Below are positions 26,726 to 39,802 of a DNA stretch of 64,000 nucleotides, piece by piece. The notes under the pieces are model-generated. The model did no database searches. It saw only the letters and a program-made list of their open reading frames with translations, and was not told the DNA's origin. The DNA lies in NCBI GenBank assembly GCA_964036275.1, contig OZ038435.1, positions 10,316,310 to 10,380,309 on the forward strand, in the 5' to 3' direction. The stretch is from Litoditis marina (lineage: Eukaryota > Nematoda > Chromadorea > Rhabditida > Rhabditidae). Within the stretch, counting starts at the first letter, position 1. Every line of letters starts with the position of its first letter. The translations under genes and the position numbers were made by a program.

Positions 26726-29700
26726 CTGAAATGGAGGGGGTTAGAGAGGGAGAAATAGTGTGGACAGGGAGAGACGCAGAGAAAAGAATCGAGAGGAATA
26801 GAAGGTTAAAGAGAGATACTGTAGAAGGGGATAGGCAAAAAAAACGCCTCACTGTATCTCACGTTGAGATGAAGTAGACTATACGATACTGGAAATGAAA
26901 AGGAACAGGCTTTGTAAGCAGAAACACTGCAGTTTGTAGGGATAACCGAAAAAAGATTGCCAATGAAAAAGTATAAAACGTAGAAAAGCCCAAGAATGTT
27001 GCAGTAAACGAAATTTCTCATCTCGACTCGTCCCTGTAGTGACAGATTGGTGTGTTTCATCGCGGATCGGGCGAATCTCTTTTTGATACGTGAAAAGAAG
27101 AGAGAGAAAGAGAAGCGGGGGGAAGGTCATTTTAGCAGCGGATAAACTTCGTTTGTCGTTTTAGGACTGAAATCAAGTCTCGAACAATCAATGTCAATCG
27201 GAACACTTAATTGTAATTTCAGGTGGCCGTGAAACGTTTGAGCGCCTTCACAAAGAGGGTGGTGTGATTGGGTAAAATTGGTGAAGTACAAGGTTGCAAC
27301 CAAGATGAAGTACGGATAAGAATACCAATGTAAAACTTAGAACAACGGCAAATCAAAGAACACTCAGCACTTATCATCGGTTTATGGTATGGAACTGATG
27401 ATTTCATACAAGAAAAGGTGAGCAACGTACGCCAGAACAGTCCGGCACCGTCATCTCTATCTGCTTTTCCTCAGACACATAATAGTTGTTTGTGCCACGT
27501 TCCATGGATAAAGTGCACACTAGTTCACAAGGCGAGAGACGCAAGTTAGGATGAGGTAAGCGGGATACTCCTGCAAACCGGGTTCATGGATCAACATCAG
27601 AAGTGCGGTAGAGTCAAACGTCTGGGTTAGGAACATGTTATGAAATCGGTTGGAATCTGAAGCACCGGTGTCGAACAGGGTTGAAAACAAGTGCTTAGTT
27701 AGGCAGTATTTGGTCCGATGTTTCAAGTTGCAAAGAGTGTGGGTGTGTCAAGTAAAGGAATGCGCGGGTGTCAGCAAGGCGGCAGGTGCAGCGCCGGGCT
27801 GGCTGCAACGGAGAGTGGGACACCGCGCGGAGAGAAGGACCGCCCACTAGACTGGCATCTGGAGAATCCACCGGAAGTGGGGGTAGATTTACGATGTCAC
27901 TTGCAGGGGGATATGGACCACACATGGTGATGACGTCACAGGGGTAGAGAGGAAGACGGAGAGGGAGGGGAGAATCAGAGAATCAGAGAGGACGACATCT
28001 TCGGAATCCACCGGAAGCGGGGGGGGGGGGGGGTTCATTCACGATGTTGGCTGAAGGCAGATGTGGGACCAGAGGCAGTGAGAGACAGCGAGAGTCAGAG
28101 AAGCAGAGGAATGGTGAAAGACCTGACAAGAGGGGTGAAAGTGACAATGACAATGAGTATATACGGGGGCAGAGAACAGAGAAAGATACAAAGAGAATCG
28201 AAGACGGAGAGCGTTTTTCCAGAAATGTGTGAATAGGTGACGCTAGAAGCAAAGGGCAGCAAAGGGGCAACCGTTGTTCGACGTAATTACGAAGCTCTCA
28301 ATACTGAAAGTGAACTGAATAGTCACGTTGAGAAATCGTGCACTTTATCATTGCACGTTTTTGAGTTGTGCTGTGCTTTTAACATGTTTCACATTACTAT
28401 GCAATTGACCAACAGTATATACAGTAGTTGTTCCGCCGATTCCACTTAGGTCAGGTTCAAAACGTTTCGTCTAGACGAATATTTTCGTCGGCTTTCAAGT
28501 GGTTGATTTTCGAACCTTGGCAAAGTTGCACTCTTGAACCCGAAAAAGTTCGGCGGAAATGGTCATAGTCATGAATGAACATACCATTTGGAGAAAAAAG
28601 TTGATAATGTTGATTTGCTGGCAGTAAACACGCGGAAACGATCAACATGATCAGAAAACCAAGATGAGCTGACTACAAACTACAATTCTCTATTTCGCGC
28701 CAAAATTTTAACACTCAGAACCAGAAGGAACAGTGCATAAACTAAGAAAAGGAGCATGAGAAGACTGCTGGTAGTTCAAAATGGCGCTATTTTCTGTCAC
28801 TCGCACCACTACGCAGAGCAACAGTCACAAAAAGTGGGTATCATCATCCGAAAAAGAACAGAGAGTTATCCGACTATCAGTCTCGAAGAGCACTGAAACA
28901 AAATGCACATACGCTAATCGCATAAGTTCCCTCAACGATGGAATGTACTACGTCATAAGCGACACAACTCTTCAAGAATACACAGCCGTAGGTCAAGAAA
29001 TGTAGTGGGCGTGGCCTAATTTGGTTGTTCTTATGCAGAACCGTGTTCCGAGAAGTGTGTTCCAGCCGGGCTTTATATGGGCGACGTGTCGGCTACGAGG
29101 GCGTGGTACCGCCCCCGAAAATGACGTGGGAGGGGGTGGAAATACAGGGGACACGTGATACCTCAAGGGCATATACGGTCACATTAGATTAGTCGGGTTA
29201 CGGTAGACATCACTTCCTCGTGTGTTAATTGGGTTACAACTGCTGCAACCTGTCCCCAACCGATAGATTGAAGCAGTTAGATCATGAGAAGGTCTCAATG
29301 CCGAACTAACTGTTTTGAAAGCTTATTTCAGAGCGTTTCCCAACTTTTCTAGAAACATTCAAACTTTCAGGATTTTTTCTCCACTTTTCAACCGAGTTTT
29401 TCTCGGTTGCTCCCCAAAAAGTTGGAATCCAAAAAAATTCTGGGCGACAAGACTTCCGGTGTTGTCTTCGGATTTACTGACAACAACAGAGAAAAACTCA
29501 TCAGCAGATTTTAAAGTTTTTCTCGGGTTTGTAAATGAGAGAGTTCACATTTTATTGTCTAACCAGCAGACTCAACGTTGCATTGCTGCAGCCCAATCAC
29601 ACAGCTAAAAACGTTGGATACCGTACCCCTCATCATCACACGAAAAAGACCTACATGTCCTTTCCCAAAATAGACAACAAGTGTATACGCGAATATTCAT

Positions 29701-30289
29701 ATGTGTACATGTTGATACAAGATTGAAAAAAAACAATAATGGGACATTATTTCGAACAATATACTTTATGGGACTTTAGAATAGAAAAGAATATGCTGAA
29801 GAATGGTATGATGCGAGATATTATCGCTGTACTAATATGTCCAAAAATAACACAACATCAAAAGTACACAAAACATAATACTAACGGAGAAGGATACAAA
29901 AAACTGGGAAAGTACAACAAAGAATCATGAAAAGACCGCTAAATAAAGAGCACAACAAAGTTATTAGACCACGCAATATACACCGGAATACTGTACAAGT
30001 AACTACACGGAAAACTAACATGTATGTTATCAAACAATTCAAGAATCGACATAAAAACGTCAAGAAATCGACCAACAGGTTTGATAGATATTGATTGATT
30101 AACGAATTCAATCAATATTGATATAAAATTCTCAACAAATCAACTACACCTACAAAAATAGAAAATCTCCGAAATCGAAAATATATTATTCTATACAGCC
30201 TGGAAAGTCAATATGTCATTAAGGTATGATACACATGCAAAACACAGAGTAAAAGTACAACAAAGGATCATGAAAAGACCCTTGGAAAA
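26726..30289. other. Intergenic, CAP 5' side to TMEM272-like 3' side
   Basis: No supportable gene. It holds the CAP promoter. At 27866-27900 and 28007-28045 the sequence AATCCACCGGAAG(T/C)GGGGG... TTCACGATGT is repeated, the second with a 14-G run at 28020-28033. An inverted TCACGTGAA repeat copy lies at 28318-28412. GC-rich sequence with TTTATATGGGCG at 29070-29160 could be a promoter, but no adjoining exon was found. 29640-30290 is AT-rich. Confidence 0.5.
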
Positions 30290-30716
30290 AGAATACAACG
30301 AATTATATTTTCAGGGTATTGATCGATATTATCGATTTTATGCCTGAATCCGAATGGTGGTGAAGACCGTTAAAGAAAGAAAACAACGAATTATATTTTC
30401 AGGACATTGATCGATATTATCGATTTTATGCCTGAATCCGAATGGTGGTGAAGACCGTTAAAGAAAGAAAACAACAAATTAAATTTTCAGGATATTGATC
30501 GATATTATCGATTTTATGCCTGAATCCGAATGGTGGTGAAGACCGTTAAAGAAAGAATAAAACAAATTATATTTTCAGGATATTGATCGACATTATCGAT
30601 TTTATGCCTGAATCCGAATGATGGTGAAGACCGTTAAAGAAAGAATAAAACAATTATACTTTTAGTATATTGATTGATACTATCGATTCTATGCCTGAAT
30701 CCTAATGGTAGTGTGC
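30290..30716. repeat. 88-bp tandem array at the 3' end of the TMEM272-like gene
   Basis: Five units; the marker CGAATGG(T/A)GGT recurs at 30351, 30439, 30527, 30615 and, diverged, 30702, i.e. 88, 88, 88 and 87 bases apart. The unit includes the gene's last codons, stop codon and start of the 3' UTR (minus strand ...ATTCAGGCATA). Read on the plus strand each unit contains TATATTTTCAG. Confidence 0.9.
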
Positions 30717-33700
30717 TCCTGCGGCTTGCGACAGCACACACAGCAACAACAGCAGCAGAAGAAGAAACAGGAGAGAGCAAAGAGGGCGTAGGTGACGGTG
30801 ATGAAGATGAAGGAGAACATGTAGGCCAGATGGTCACAGTAGGTCACGTCGCTGTGGCGGGGGTCAAAGGTCACCTGGTTGTACGACGAGTACACCCACA
30901 CGGAGCCAACGATCAGCCTGCAACGACAACTTTCTCAGTTCCCAGTTTACAGTTGAATAGTTACCATTTAGCTGTGTATTCGTCGTGTTTCATAAAAAGT
31001 AACACTCCTCTCCAGACCTGCAACGAGGGGTTCGGTAATAATGAAGATGAGATAGATCACAGTCATGTGACTTTCACCACAAGACATCTACGTACTGGTA
31101 CTGTACTGGTACTCCCATTAAAACTCTCCACTACTTACAGATTTTGGAAATATTTCACTTCTCCATTTTCTCGCTCTCTCTTTGCCTCTTCTCCCTCCCT
31201 CTTTTTTTCTTTATATTCTATATTTCTCCTCCAACTTTATAGTCAAAAGTTCTTCTCCTCCTTAATAGTTAACCATTCTCCCTTTTGACCACTCATCCCT
31301 ACTGCCAGCCCCAAATTGGCAGCTGTGTGCGAATAAACCAAGGTTATGACAGAGTACTTGTGAGAACTAGCCATCTCTTCTTTTCTCTCTTTCCGAAATT
31401 TCAATTAAATTCAGATGGGGGCGCAATGGCAATGATCATTCTCTGTGCCCTATATCAATACAATATAATCAACAGTACAATGATTCCAAGTAGAGAATGA
31501 AGTGAACTATGTCCAATAGGCATAACTATTACTCTATATCTCTCTCTGCTTTTTTCTGCATCTCTATCTCTCTCTCTCTCTCTCTGTTTCCCCTCCCATT
31601 ATCATCTTCTACCTTCTCTCTCTCTGTTTCTCATTCTCTCCCCCCCCCTCTTTCTCTCTCTCTCTCTCGCTCTATCCGTAACAAAACCTGACTACATGAT
31701 AGATTATGATCATTTTCTGCAAGTACATATCAGTGCGCAGTTTTTTGTGCACTTTTGACGGCCTTCAATTGAAAAACCATCGTTTTTTCTCGTAAAAACA
31801 AGGTTGACAACAGGCCAAAGCACACTTCCCATTGTACCAACAATATCACACCGAGATCACTTTCAAACTCATACTTCAAATCGCGCGCAGCGCTGTGCGA
31901 GATTTGTCTTTGGTCCGGCTAATGCGCGCTTCCGTTTTTTTAGTTTCTCCTCAAAAAGGCTGAAATTCGCAATCACATTACCTTTTACAAACTAAGGGAC
32001 CAATTCAAATTTTTCTCAACCAAAACATCTGAACTACCAGATACAGTTGTGCATTTTCGTTTGAATATATTTGGATTTTCCTAGGTCAACGCGGAAGAAA
32101 AGTTCCAAATTCTACTGTTTCATCATGTAAATCAATCAAGACCATTTTGCATGTACTATTAATTCAGCAGAACTGAGAATCTGAGACACAATTTCATTTG
32201 TCGAAGTTCGCCAGAGTTGGCTAGTTAGAGAGTTCAGAGATACTGAGAACCCATTAATACTACAAACTACGATAGTACAAGAAATCGATAATCAGCCTCT
32301 GCCACCCACCAGATGACAATGAAGATGCTCAACAGAGACTCGAGCAGGCGCACACAGAGCGGGCGAGCACGGTGCTCCTGGTCCTGAACAATCAATCGAT
32401 AATTGAAATAATACAACTTCCAGATATTTCAGAGAAGGACGATTATGTGGTCCAATCCCAACGCTTCAGTCCTTTAAACTGCAATACATTTTTCAATTGC
32501 AGTTTAAAGGACCGTTGACACAGGATCGGTCCACATAATTGTCCTACTTTAACATCGTCACCTCCACTCAGCAACCTTTATCTCGCTTGAATGTTTTGCC
32601 GACACGTGTTTAGCTACTAATTCAGGTGAATTCTATATCTAACCGGGTTTTCAGGTAACCTAACCTTTTTTTGGTAACCTTTTTTTCAGGTTACCTCAGT
32701 AGGTAACCGGTTGGTAACCTAAAATGAAAAACCGGTTACCTCTTTTTCTAACGCAAAATGTGGATTTTTCCGTTAGTTTGGACGGTAACCGGATTTTAGT
32801 TTCAGGTTACTTTCAGGTTACCTACAAAGGTAACCTAAAAAAATAGGTTACCGAAAAAGGGTTAGGTTACCTGAAAACCCGGTTAGTTGTAGAATTGGCC
32901 ACTAATTCAAGCAAATGAAAACGAATGAAACATGGAAATTCTCCATTGAAACCTATTGGCTACCTCAAGACATTGCTCGCTCTCTCACCATCTAAATCAG
33001 CTCACCTAATAGTAACCTCGAAAAAACAAAATTCGATTACCCATTAACACGGCGGTAAACACAAACTCAGGTAACCTGAAAAAGGGTTGGACCGATCAAC
33101 CGGTAAGATATTAAAATCACCGACTAACCCTGAACCTATAGGCGAAGTTGATGGCGCTTCTGAGCAGCGAGCAGGCGCCGGCGACAATGAGCCAGACGGG
33201 GATGTGGCTGTTCACCGGACAACGGTCCCGGTTCACACTCCCCAGCACTATCATCATGATGGGGATGATGTTCAGCAGGGCTAGCACCACGGCGGCGCCA
33301 ACTGAAAACAGTCAAATATTGTAATTTTAATGCGCACTTATACTATTTTTACAATGACAAAGTAGATTTTTCTATTTTTTCCCGCTTTTTTCTATTAATA
33401 ATAACTTTAATGCAAAATTACACTAATTTTTTCCATAATAAACTATTTATTTTCTACAAACATCATGATGGGGATGATGTTCAACAGGGCCAGCACCACC
33501 GCGGCGCCAACTGAAAACCCACTTTTATCTAATTATAATAATGAAGATTTCAATGCGAAATTCAACTATTTTCTCCATAACAAACTAGGTTTTTCTACGT
33601 TTCCCTAGTTGTTTTCTTTTCTAACCAACATTCATTCATTCCTCACAGTTATCAGCGTAAAGATTGTAACTTGAAGTCCACTTTTATGAAGACTCGGAGT

Positions 33701-36700
33701 GTAATCACACATTCTTCCCTCAACATTTGTCGTCAGCACCTCTTTAAACCCCATCAACCACCATCTATTTTCTATTAACACACCTATTCCCGACTCCCCA
33801 ATCCACAAACCCCAACCATCTTTCCCTAAAACTTCCTAGCACCCAACCATCTACCGTACCCAATATCCGTCTGTACCCTCCTGCATTCCCCTCGTCTCTC
33901 GCCCTCTCTGACCAGTATGCGTCACATATTTGTTCCCATATTTGTTCGTTGATGTCCATTTTTCTGGCCGCGCTGATTTGCTGTATTTTGTTGCAACGGC
34001 CCTTTCCGCTCGAGGCCAAATATCACGTGCAAATACTTTCGGCCACCGGATGTTAGTGACTCTAGGTTCCTATGGCAGCACGAAGGATGAAATCTGAGTT
34101 TGACCGAAATCTTTGGTGACGAATTCTCTCCAGGTTGGCTGGGTAGGTAACCGCTTGGTTACTCAAAAAACGACAGCCCCGCGGTAACCGAATATCGGTT
34201 TTAGGTTTCTCCACGTTATCTACTAAACCTGAGAAAGCGGTTAACAAAAAAGGTTTGGTTACCTAAAGACCCGGTTAGTTGTAGAATTGACCAACTCGCG
34301 TGGCTAGGATTGTTGATCGAGTTCAATATTTCAAGTTTTCGAGTCGAATTCCACATGAACAACGCTAGACCACCGGAAGTGAGTCGCGGTTCCAAGTTTC
34401 AAGGGTAGCGCGAAAGAACACATTATTCATCCACTTATCTGTGAACAAAATCAAACATGAAATCACCGCTCGGTAGAAAAAAATTAGCACTATGTACATT
34501 AGTCATCGCCACACTCTTGCACGGGGGTCAATGTTGCAAAATCGGCGGAAACGCGGAACTATCGCGCACTTTGACCGGTGAATTAGGGATCTTGTCATTC
34601 TGATGAAATCACGTGAAATGGAACGTGTCAAGTAGAATTGAGGTTTTCTGCATTCGCTCCACGTCCCACATGTCAACTTTGTTGTTGAAACTCACGGAAA
34701 CAACTATCCTTTCATTGGTACACACGTGCAACGTCTCTTTTGAGTACTGAACCTGTACCTTTTCGGACGCTGCTACCGAAAAAAATATACTTTTTTGTTC
34801 GGTTACTTTTGTCATCGTTTGTCTTTTTTTCTGAAAACGACCATTGAACCAGCGCACACGTCGCGGCGGACAAACGATAGAAAAGCTACCAGAAATGACA
34901 GACGACATGTGATAGGGGCTTCCGCCGTTCCTTTTTGACATAGTTTTCGTCGTTCGATCATCAAACAACACGATCGGTTGGGGGCTAGTAATTACCCCCT
35001 ATTCATCTACTTCAAAGAGAATCTAGCAGGTGCCGCCTTGTAAAAACACGAGGATAGCGTTAGGTGATAACTGGTGAAATTCAGGACATCCCCATGTACT
35101 TTTCTCCCGTTTCTCGATCACCACCTCTTGCAAGTTGTTAATTCTGCTCTAGAGGTATTCCACACAGACCGCTACTGCGCCTCACCATTGTAGTTTGTAG
35201 TTAAGCTCCAACCGTGTGCCAGACAAACTGGGAATGCAACAAACGCATTAGCGGAGCACTCTCCTAGAAAAGTCCCAACAAAACCAACTGGTTTCCTAAT
35301 CTTCGAACAGCTAATCTCTCATCTAGACGTCTGGTAACAGTGATAACCCAATCAGCTTGCGGGTCAACCGGCTTCCCCTACTCAAGTAACAAAAGCGACT
35401 TGGTTACCGAAACAATATTCAAAACAAGAAAATAATTCTCATGTTAACAGAGGGTGGTTTGGGGAATCACACAATCTTGGTTGTAGTTAATCTCGAAAAA
35501 CGCCATTATTCACGAATTTGGAAAAAAAACAACAGGATCAAACTACAAGACAGCGTGATGGGGCTAGACTCATCGCAGAAGCTTACTTTGGAAAGAGCGA
35601 ATCCTATACCTCGAAGGCAGGTAGATCACAAAACCATTGACTCAGTTCAGTATCGTCTATCCAGCCTTCCTTTTCAACCAAGAAAGAATTGGCCATTATA
35701 TGGGGTTGTTTAACCACGCATGTTCCTGTCCGCAAGAACACATTCTCTTTTGGCGCAACATTAGAAAGCGGGCCGATCATTTGTATAACAATACAAGGTG
35801 ATGGGCGACACCCACGCACCACCCTTACACTGGGTTAATGGGCAACGGAAAACCAATAGGTCGATGGGAACTGTGGGGGAATTTTGTCTCGCAGGCATCT
35901 ATTGTAAAATACATGATATTATCCAAATCGCTTAGAGACTTCAGATTTACAACCTAAGTGTAACATACAGCCTCTTGAAATGAGCCGCTAATAGGCAACG
36001 AAGACAACTAGTTTACTTGGAACTGTGGCGGTTTCACGTCTGGGCCAGATAAATTGTTCAACCGACGACAGAACTCGGACTTCATACGCCAACGGCTCAT
36101 GAGACAATGACCAACACCTCATGAGCTACATACGATCTGTTAATGAGATAACACTTGAACTCCGTGTTCAACGCTGTAACTAGTGAAAATTGAGCGCCCA
36201 TTCTTATCTACCACCAGTATTGCGCGAGAGTTTACATTCTCTCCACAGTTTACATTCGCGTTCTACCCATTTCGGCATGATTAATTGTCCACTCTGCAAC
36301 CTTTTCCAACTTCCGCTGGAACCTGCTGGAATGAGTCATGACCAATTTTTCCCCGTATCGACTGTTCTCGGAACAAAACCGAATAAAACGCCAATAAAAG
36401 TTACGTAGTCAACCAACTTCAGCATAATTGCTTGAATTGGTTCGATTTCACCTTTTCTATCCCGAACTTGGTCCGGTTTGGGAACCAACCACCCGGTTAG
36501 GGGCCAATCGGTTCGATTCTGGTTCAGGATGAGTCGGTTCGAGAAGAAATTCTCCATGACTCATGCCAAACAGGTCTTGACCCTTGAGGTCAGACAATTG
36601 GCTGATGTCATATCCAGACGAGACCATTTATTCCTCTCTCAATTGTTCCGAGTGGGTCCGAAATAGCGAACAGTCCTCGAAGACACTCAACACAGAAAAA

Positions 36701-39587
36701 GAAGAATATCCGATGAATAACGCCCGAGTCTGTCTGTCTAGTCGAATCCCAAACAAAAATGAATGCAAAAATGGATATGAGATCTGATAAATTACAAAAA
36801 AAATGAGTTCGTTGTTTCTACTCGTTTCAATTGGCTATGCAATTCACTAGCATAACACTGAAACCACCACCGTTAAGATCGAAATTATCCCTCCAGTCAC
36901 ATACGTTGCTCACTCGCAAGTGCCACATCACAGATCGGTCTAGCCATATCTCCATGTCTAATAATACCCATTTCCGCAGACGAATTGCCAACCGGGTGGC
37001 AACATTTCGGTTCTCAGACCACATTGGATAAACCTATTCCATGGCGGGGGATCAACCAATTGTCCAGTCATTTGGTCGTGAAACTACCTGTAAAACCGGT
37101 ACCAATGTTCATGCACACGTGCCGCCGCAAGTCTTGCAGACCACTACCAATTAACATCTCTCGAACAGGAATACTGGCATGCTGCCAGCCACTTTTGAGG
37201 CGGCCTCGCCGAGAGAGTGAGTAGTTCAGAGAGACGCAGGCTGTCTCAGCCTCAATGAAGTCATGTCCTGAATGTTCTTTCGCTTTTGTAGCTTTCTTTA
37301 TTGGTTCTAATGTTTCTGAGAATACAGAACAGGAATACTGACATGCTGCCAGCTGTGAGTCGGAACGGAAATGGGCACTCACCACCATCCAAAAAGGACA
37401 AATTATCAAGTTCGGCAGAAAAGAGCCAATTTATTGATGTTTTGGCTAATCAGCCAACATTGGCAAAGTAAGAAATGTGTGGTATACAAGTTTTAATTGA
37501 CACCCCAATCAAAGTAGAACCCCGACAATAGGCTAGCCTTTTTTGTAACGGCCTCGACGAGAGAGTGCGCAGATCAGAGAGACGCAGACTGTCTCAGCCT
37601 GTCTGCAATCTCGTTGATCTCCATGCTCTCCACATTTGTAGGTTGTTAATCGAACAAGATTGGCGCAAATGTTTCTGAGAATCTCGAACAGGAATACTGG
37701 CATGCTGCCAGCTTTAGCTTGGAGCGAAAATGGGATCACAAAATGGGATCACGGTCCACTATACTATACTTTCCAAAGAGAACAGTTTTCCGATTAAAAT
37801 TTGATGAATGTCAAACTTTTGCATCACGCACGAGTACTGGGACACCAGTTGTAGATCCGAAGAGCTCAGACTATTCTCAGCCAATCGGCCAACCTTTTGT
37901 TGCGGCCTCAACGAGAGAGTGTGCAGGTCAGAGAGATTCAGACTATCTCGGTGTCAATGACCTCCATACTCTCTCGTAGGTTGCTAATCGAACAAGACTG
38001 GCGCAAATGCTTCTGACAGGAATAGGTGTCAATCGGATTACATATTGAACACGGGGTGAACACCGGAAGCTGGGTAGATCACGTCAACACGTAGGTGACA
38101 ACCTGTCATGTTGATGTCAAATCAGTTGTATTGGCTGTCAATAGTGTCCCGATTAATAATGACGTGAGAACCTGTACCTTACAGCTGTTCCTCTCTCAAA
38201 TCACCGATTTCCACTAATTTACTCGCGCGCTAAATCTGATTAGAACAACTTGAAATACTACTCTCTCAGCTCTTATTTCATCGAATAAAAGGAAAAACAT
38301 ATAGTTTCTATACTGAAATATTGCAAGTTTCGGTCCCACCCCCCACAACACTTTTTCCAACTTTAACCTCCGGCGCATTCATTCTGCTTCGATTTCTTTC
38401 CAAATTCATGCTTTTTGCATACATTACGGTTTGTTCACACAACGTTCCAGTAAAACGTATCCTAATCCACTCAGTTCTCGGCATCCCCAACTACGAGCTA
38501 CAGCCCCTATGAGCACATACCTATATTGACAATGATATCGACCGTCGTTCCCACAACTTTTTAATGTAACGTCCGAAACAAATTATTTCTGGACCAACCA
38601 AAGTACAACTTCCAGTGTGACTACAAATCACAATTTCACCCATACATACCTGTATTGGCTAAAATACCAACCGTCGTTCACCTGATATCAACCAAACTAC
38701 TTGTAGTCAAGTAACTTTCGGGTATTCAGACTACAAACTACAACTGCCTATAATCCCATACCTGTATTGGCAATGATATCGACGGTCTTCTTGACAAACT
38801 TCGCGAGACCAGATGGAGAATCGACGCGACGGAATTCCCCAAACAGTTCATCGTACGAGGGAGGCACGTCTGCAATAATACACACGTTATTATTATCATT
38901 AATCTTTTACAACAAATATACTTTCCGCTTTTGCACAGCAAGTTTTTAAAACTTAAATACAGCGTTTTTTCAAGGCAAGCCTATATGTTGTATATTGCTC
39001 TATTTAGCTGTATTTGTAGTCCGTTTTTTTTGTCACAAATCGTGACCTAGAGTGTGTATCGGGATCATGCACCGCAAAGGCCCCTCATAAAAGGGGGAGT
39101 CGCGAACAAATCCTTGTAAAAAGTAGGGGTTACGAGCTGTTAACTAACGAATTTTATACAAAATTAGCTATAATCTCACGGAAAAAGTTGAATGTCACCG
39201 TTTTGGGGGGTCGCGACACGAGAAAACATGGATGGGTCGCGAGAATTTTGAAGGAATAAGAGGCCCTTGGCGGTGTATGATCGGGATCAAACTAAATTAT
39301 GCCTCTCTTCATGCAGGTGCAACCGGCTGGTTGTTTGCGCGCTGGCACCAAATACCGTTAAATCGATCCCTGAGCGACTAACAAAGTAACGAAGTTCACC
39401 TATGTCGAGTTTCTGAGCCACGGAGCGATGCCTCTACGGATTCATTAGTGAAATACATAAAAACGTTCATAAAGTTAAAAGTCTTTTTATTCGAAACTTG
39501 GAATAGGTTGTGCTTACTCGCACCTCCGGTATGGTGTATTTCCTCATAGGAGGGAGGCAGCTCGGGAGGGGCGGAAGGATGGGCCAT
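30689..39587 (-). CDS. TMEM272-like four-pass membrane protein with PPxY motifs
   Basis: Exons in coding order: 39587-39518, 38869-38762, 33301-33129, 32383-32310, 30917-30689, phase-consistent, about 217 residues. The N-terminus is cytosolic-looking and has two PPSY motifs (ELPPSYEE near residue 11 and VPPSYDELFGEFRR near 27), typical binding sites for WW domains of NEDD4-type ubiquitin ligases. Four hydrophobic segments follow: AAVVLALLNIIPIMMIVLG, PVWLIVAGACSLL, SLLSIFIVIWLIVGSVWVYS and YMFSFIFITVTYALFALSCF. The YDELFGE block, the NxWVYSxY motif and the YCxxxLY-like loop (TYCDHLAYMF) fit the poorly characterised TMEM272 family; function unknown. The tail has CCCCCCVCC, a likely palmitoylated cluster. 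A GTCCAG acceptor lies 5 bases before the ATG. Exon A may alternatively end at 39523, changing one residue. Confidence 0.8.
31540..31675. repeat. CT-rich tract
   Basis: TCTCTC runs with a C8 stretch, in the intron between TMEM272-like exons D and E. Confidence 0.9.
32431..32552. mobile_element. TTAA MITE
   Basis: Ends AGAGAAGGACGATTATGTGG and CCACATAATTGTCCTACTTTAA; same family as 7891-8474. It starts 48 bases upstream of TMEM272-like exon D. Confidence 0.75.
32625..32900. mobile_element. GGTTACC MITE with 9-bp TSD, copy 3
   Basis: Ends GGTGAATTCTATATCTAACC and TTGTAGAATTGGCC, TSD ACTAATTCA on both sides (32616-32624, 32901-32909). 276 bp, nearly the same length as copies 1 and 2. Confidence 0.87.
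33461..33516 (-). repeat. Duplicated 5' edge of TMEM272-like exon C
   Basis: CATCATGATGGGGATGATGT and the following GGCGCCAACTGAAAAC match the true exon edge and acceptor (33252-33310) with a few substitutions, 209 bases upstream in the intron. The copied acceptor TTTTCAG is intact, so a cryptic or alternative exon start is possible. Confidence 0.85.
34114..34293. mobile_element. Decayed GGTTACC MITE
   Basis: Left end GGTGACGAATTCTCTCC, right end GGTTAGTTGTAGAATTGACC, several GGTAACC words inside. No clear TSD. Confidence 0.6.
34609..34971 (-). CDS. Uncharacterised 120-codon open frame inside an intron
   Basis: An uninterrupted ATG-started frame inside the 5.5-kb second intron of the TMEM272-like gene, same strand. 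Its composition is protein-like (SIFFSVAASEKVQVQYSKE; VVSVSFNNKVDMWDVERM), and the last part vaguely recalls one WD40 blade, but I recognise no family and see no splice-linked partner. It could be a retrocopy fragment or chance. Confidence 0.22.
   Translation of the reverse strand: MLFDDRTTKTMSKRNGGSPYHMSSVISGSFSIVCPPRRVRWFNGRFQKKRQTMTKVTEQKSIFFSVAASEKVQVQYSKETLHVCTNERIVVSVSFNNKVDMWDVERMQKTSILLDTFHFT
34972..36339. other. Intronic stretch, nothing recognised
   Basis: Moderately GC-balanced intron DNA of the TMEM272-like gene. Open frames of 70-90 codons at 35441-35822 overlap on both strands and have no recognisable domain. Confidence 0.4.
36340..36555. mobile_element. GGTTCGG-type MITE with 9-bp TSD, copy 1
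   Basis: Starts GACCAATTTTTCCCCG and ends AGAAGAAATTCTCC; flanked by ATGAGTCAT and ATGACTCAT (8 of 9). The interior has CGGTTCG/CGAACC words and AAAACGCCAATAAAAGTTACG, shared with 59601-59891. Confidence 0.75.
37205..38010. repeat. Three copies of the GAGAGAGT/CAGGTCAGAGAGA repeat
   Basis: Partial copies at about 37205-37310, 37540-37660 and 37895-38010, each with CGAGAGAGTG, CAGAGAGACGCAGA-like and CTCAGCCT...CATGCTCTC words. After the first two, GAATACTGGCATGCTGCCAG (or CTGACATGC) also recurs. Older and more scrambled than 23252. Confidence 0.6.
38519..38682 (-). repeat. Two copies of the TMEM272-like exon B 3' edge
   Basis: The exon B end and donor (38756-38800: CCATACCTGTATTGGCAATG, GATATCGACGGTC) are echoed at 38516-38560 (CATACCTATATTGACAATGA, TATCGACCGTCGTT) and 38643-38682 (CATACCTGTATTGGCTAAAA, ACCAACCGTCGTT). 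Both copies lie in the intron directly downstream of exon B. Confidence 0.75.
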
Positions 39588-39672
39588 TGTCACTGGACCA
39601 AACTACAAATATGGGTTAGGAGAAACCAATATGAGGGGATGAAATAGAAACACACAGAAAAATAGAAACGGG

Positions 39673-39802
39673 GGAAATAATGAGAGAGAGACAAACACTC
39701 AGAAAAATAGAAACGGGGGAAATAATGAGAGAGTGAGAGAGACAGAGAGAGACGGAGATAGAGAGAGTGGGAGTGAGAGAGAGAGAGAGGGGGGGGGGGG
39801 AG
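39673..39802. repeat. GA-rich tract and short direct repeat
   Basis: AAAAATAGAAACGGGGGAAATAATGAGAGAG occurs twice (39658, 39703), followed by GAGAGA and a G10 run. It lies upstream of the TMEM272-like gene. Confidence 0.85.
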
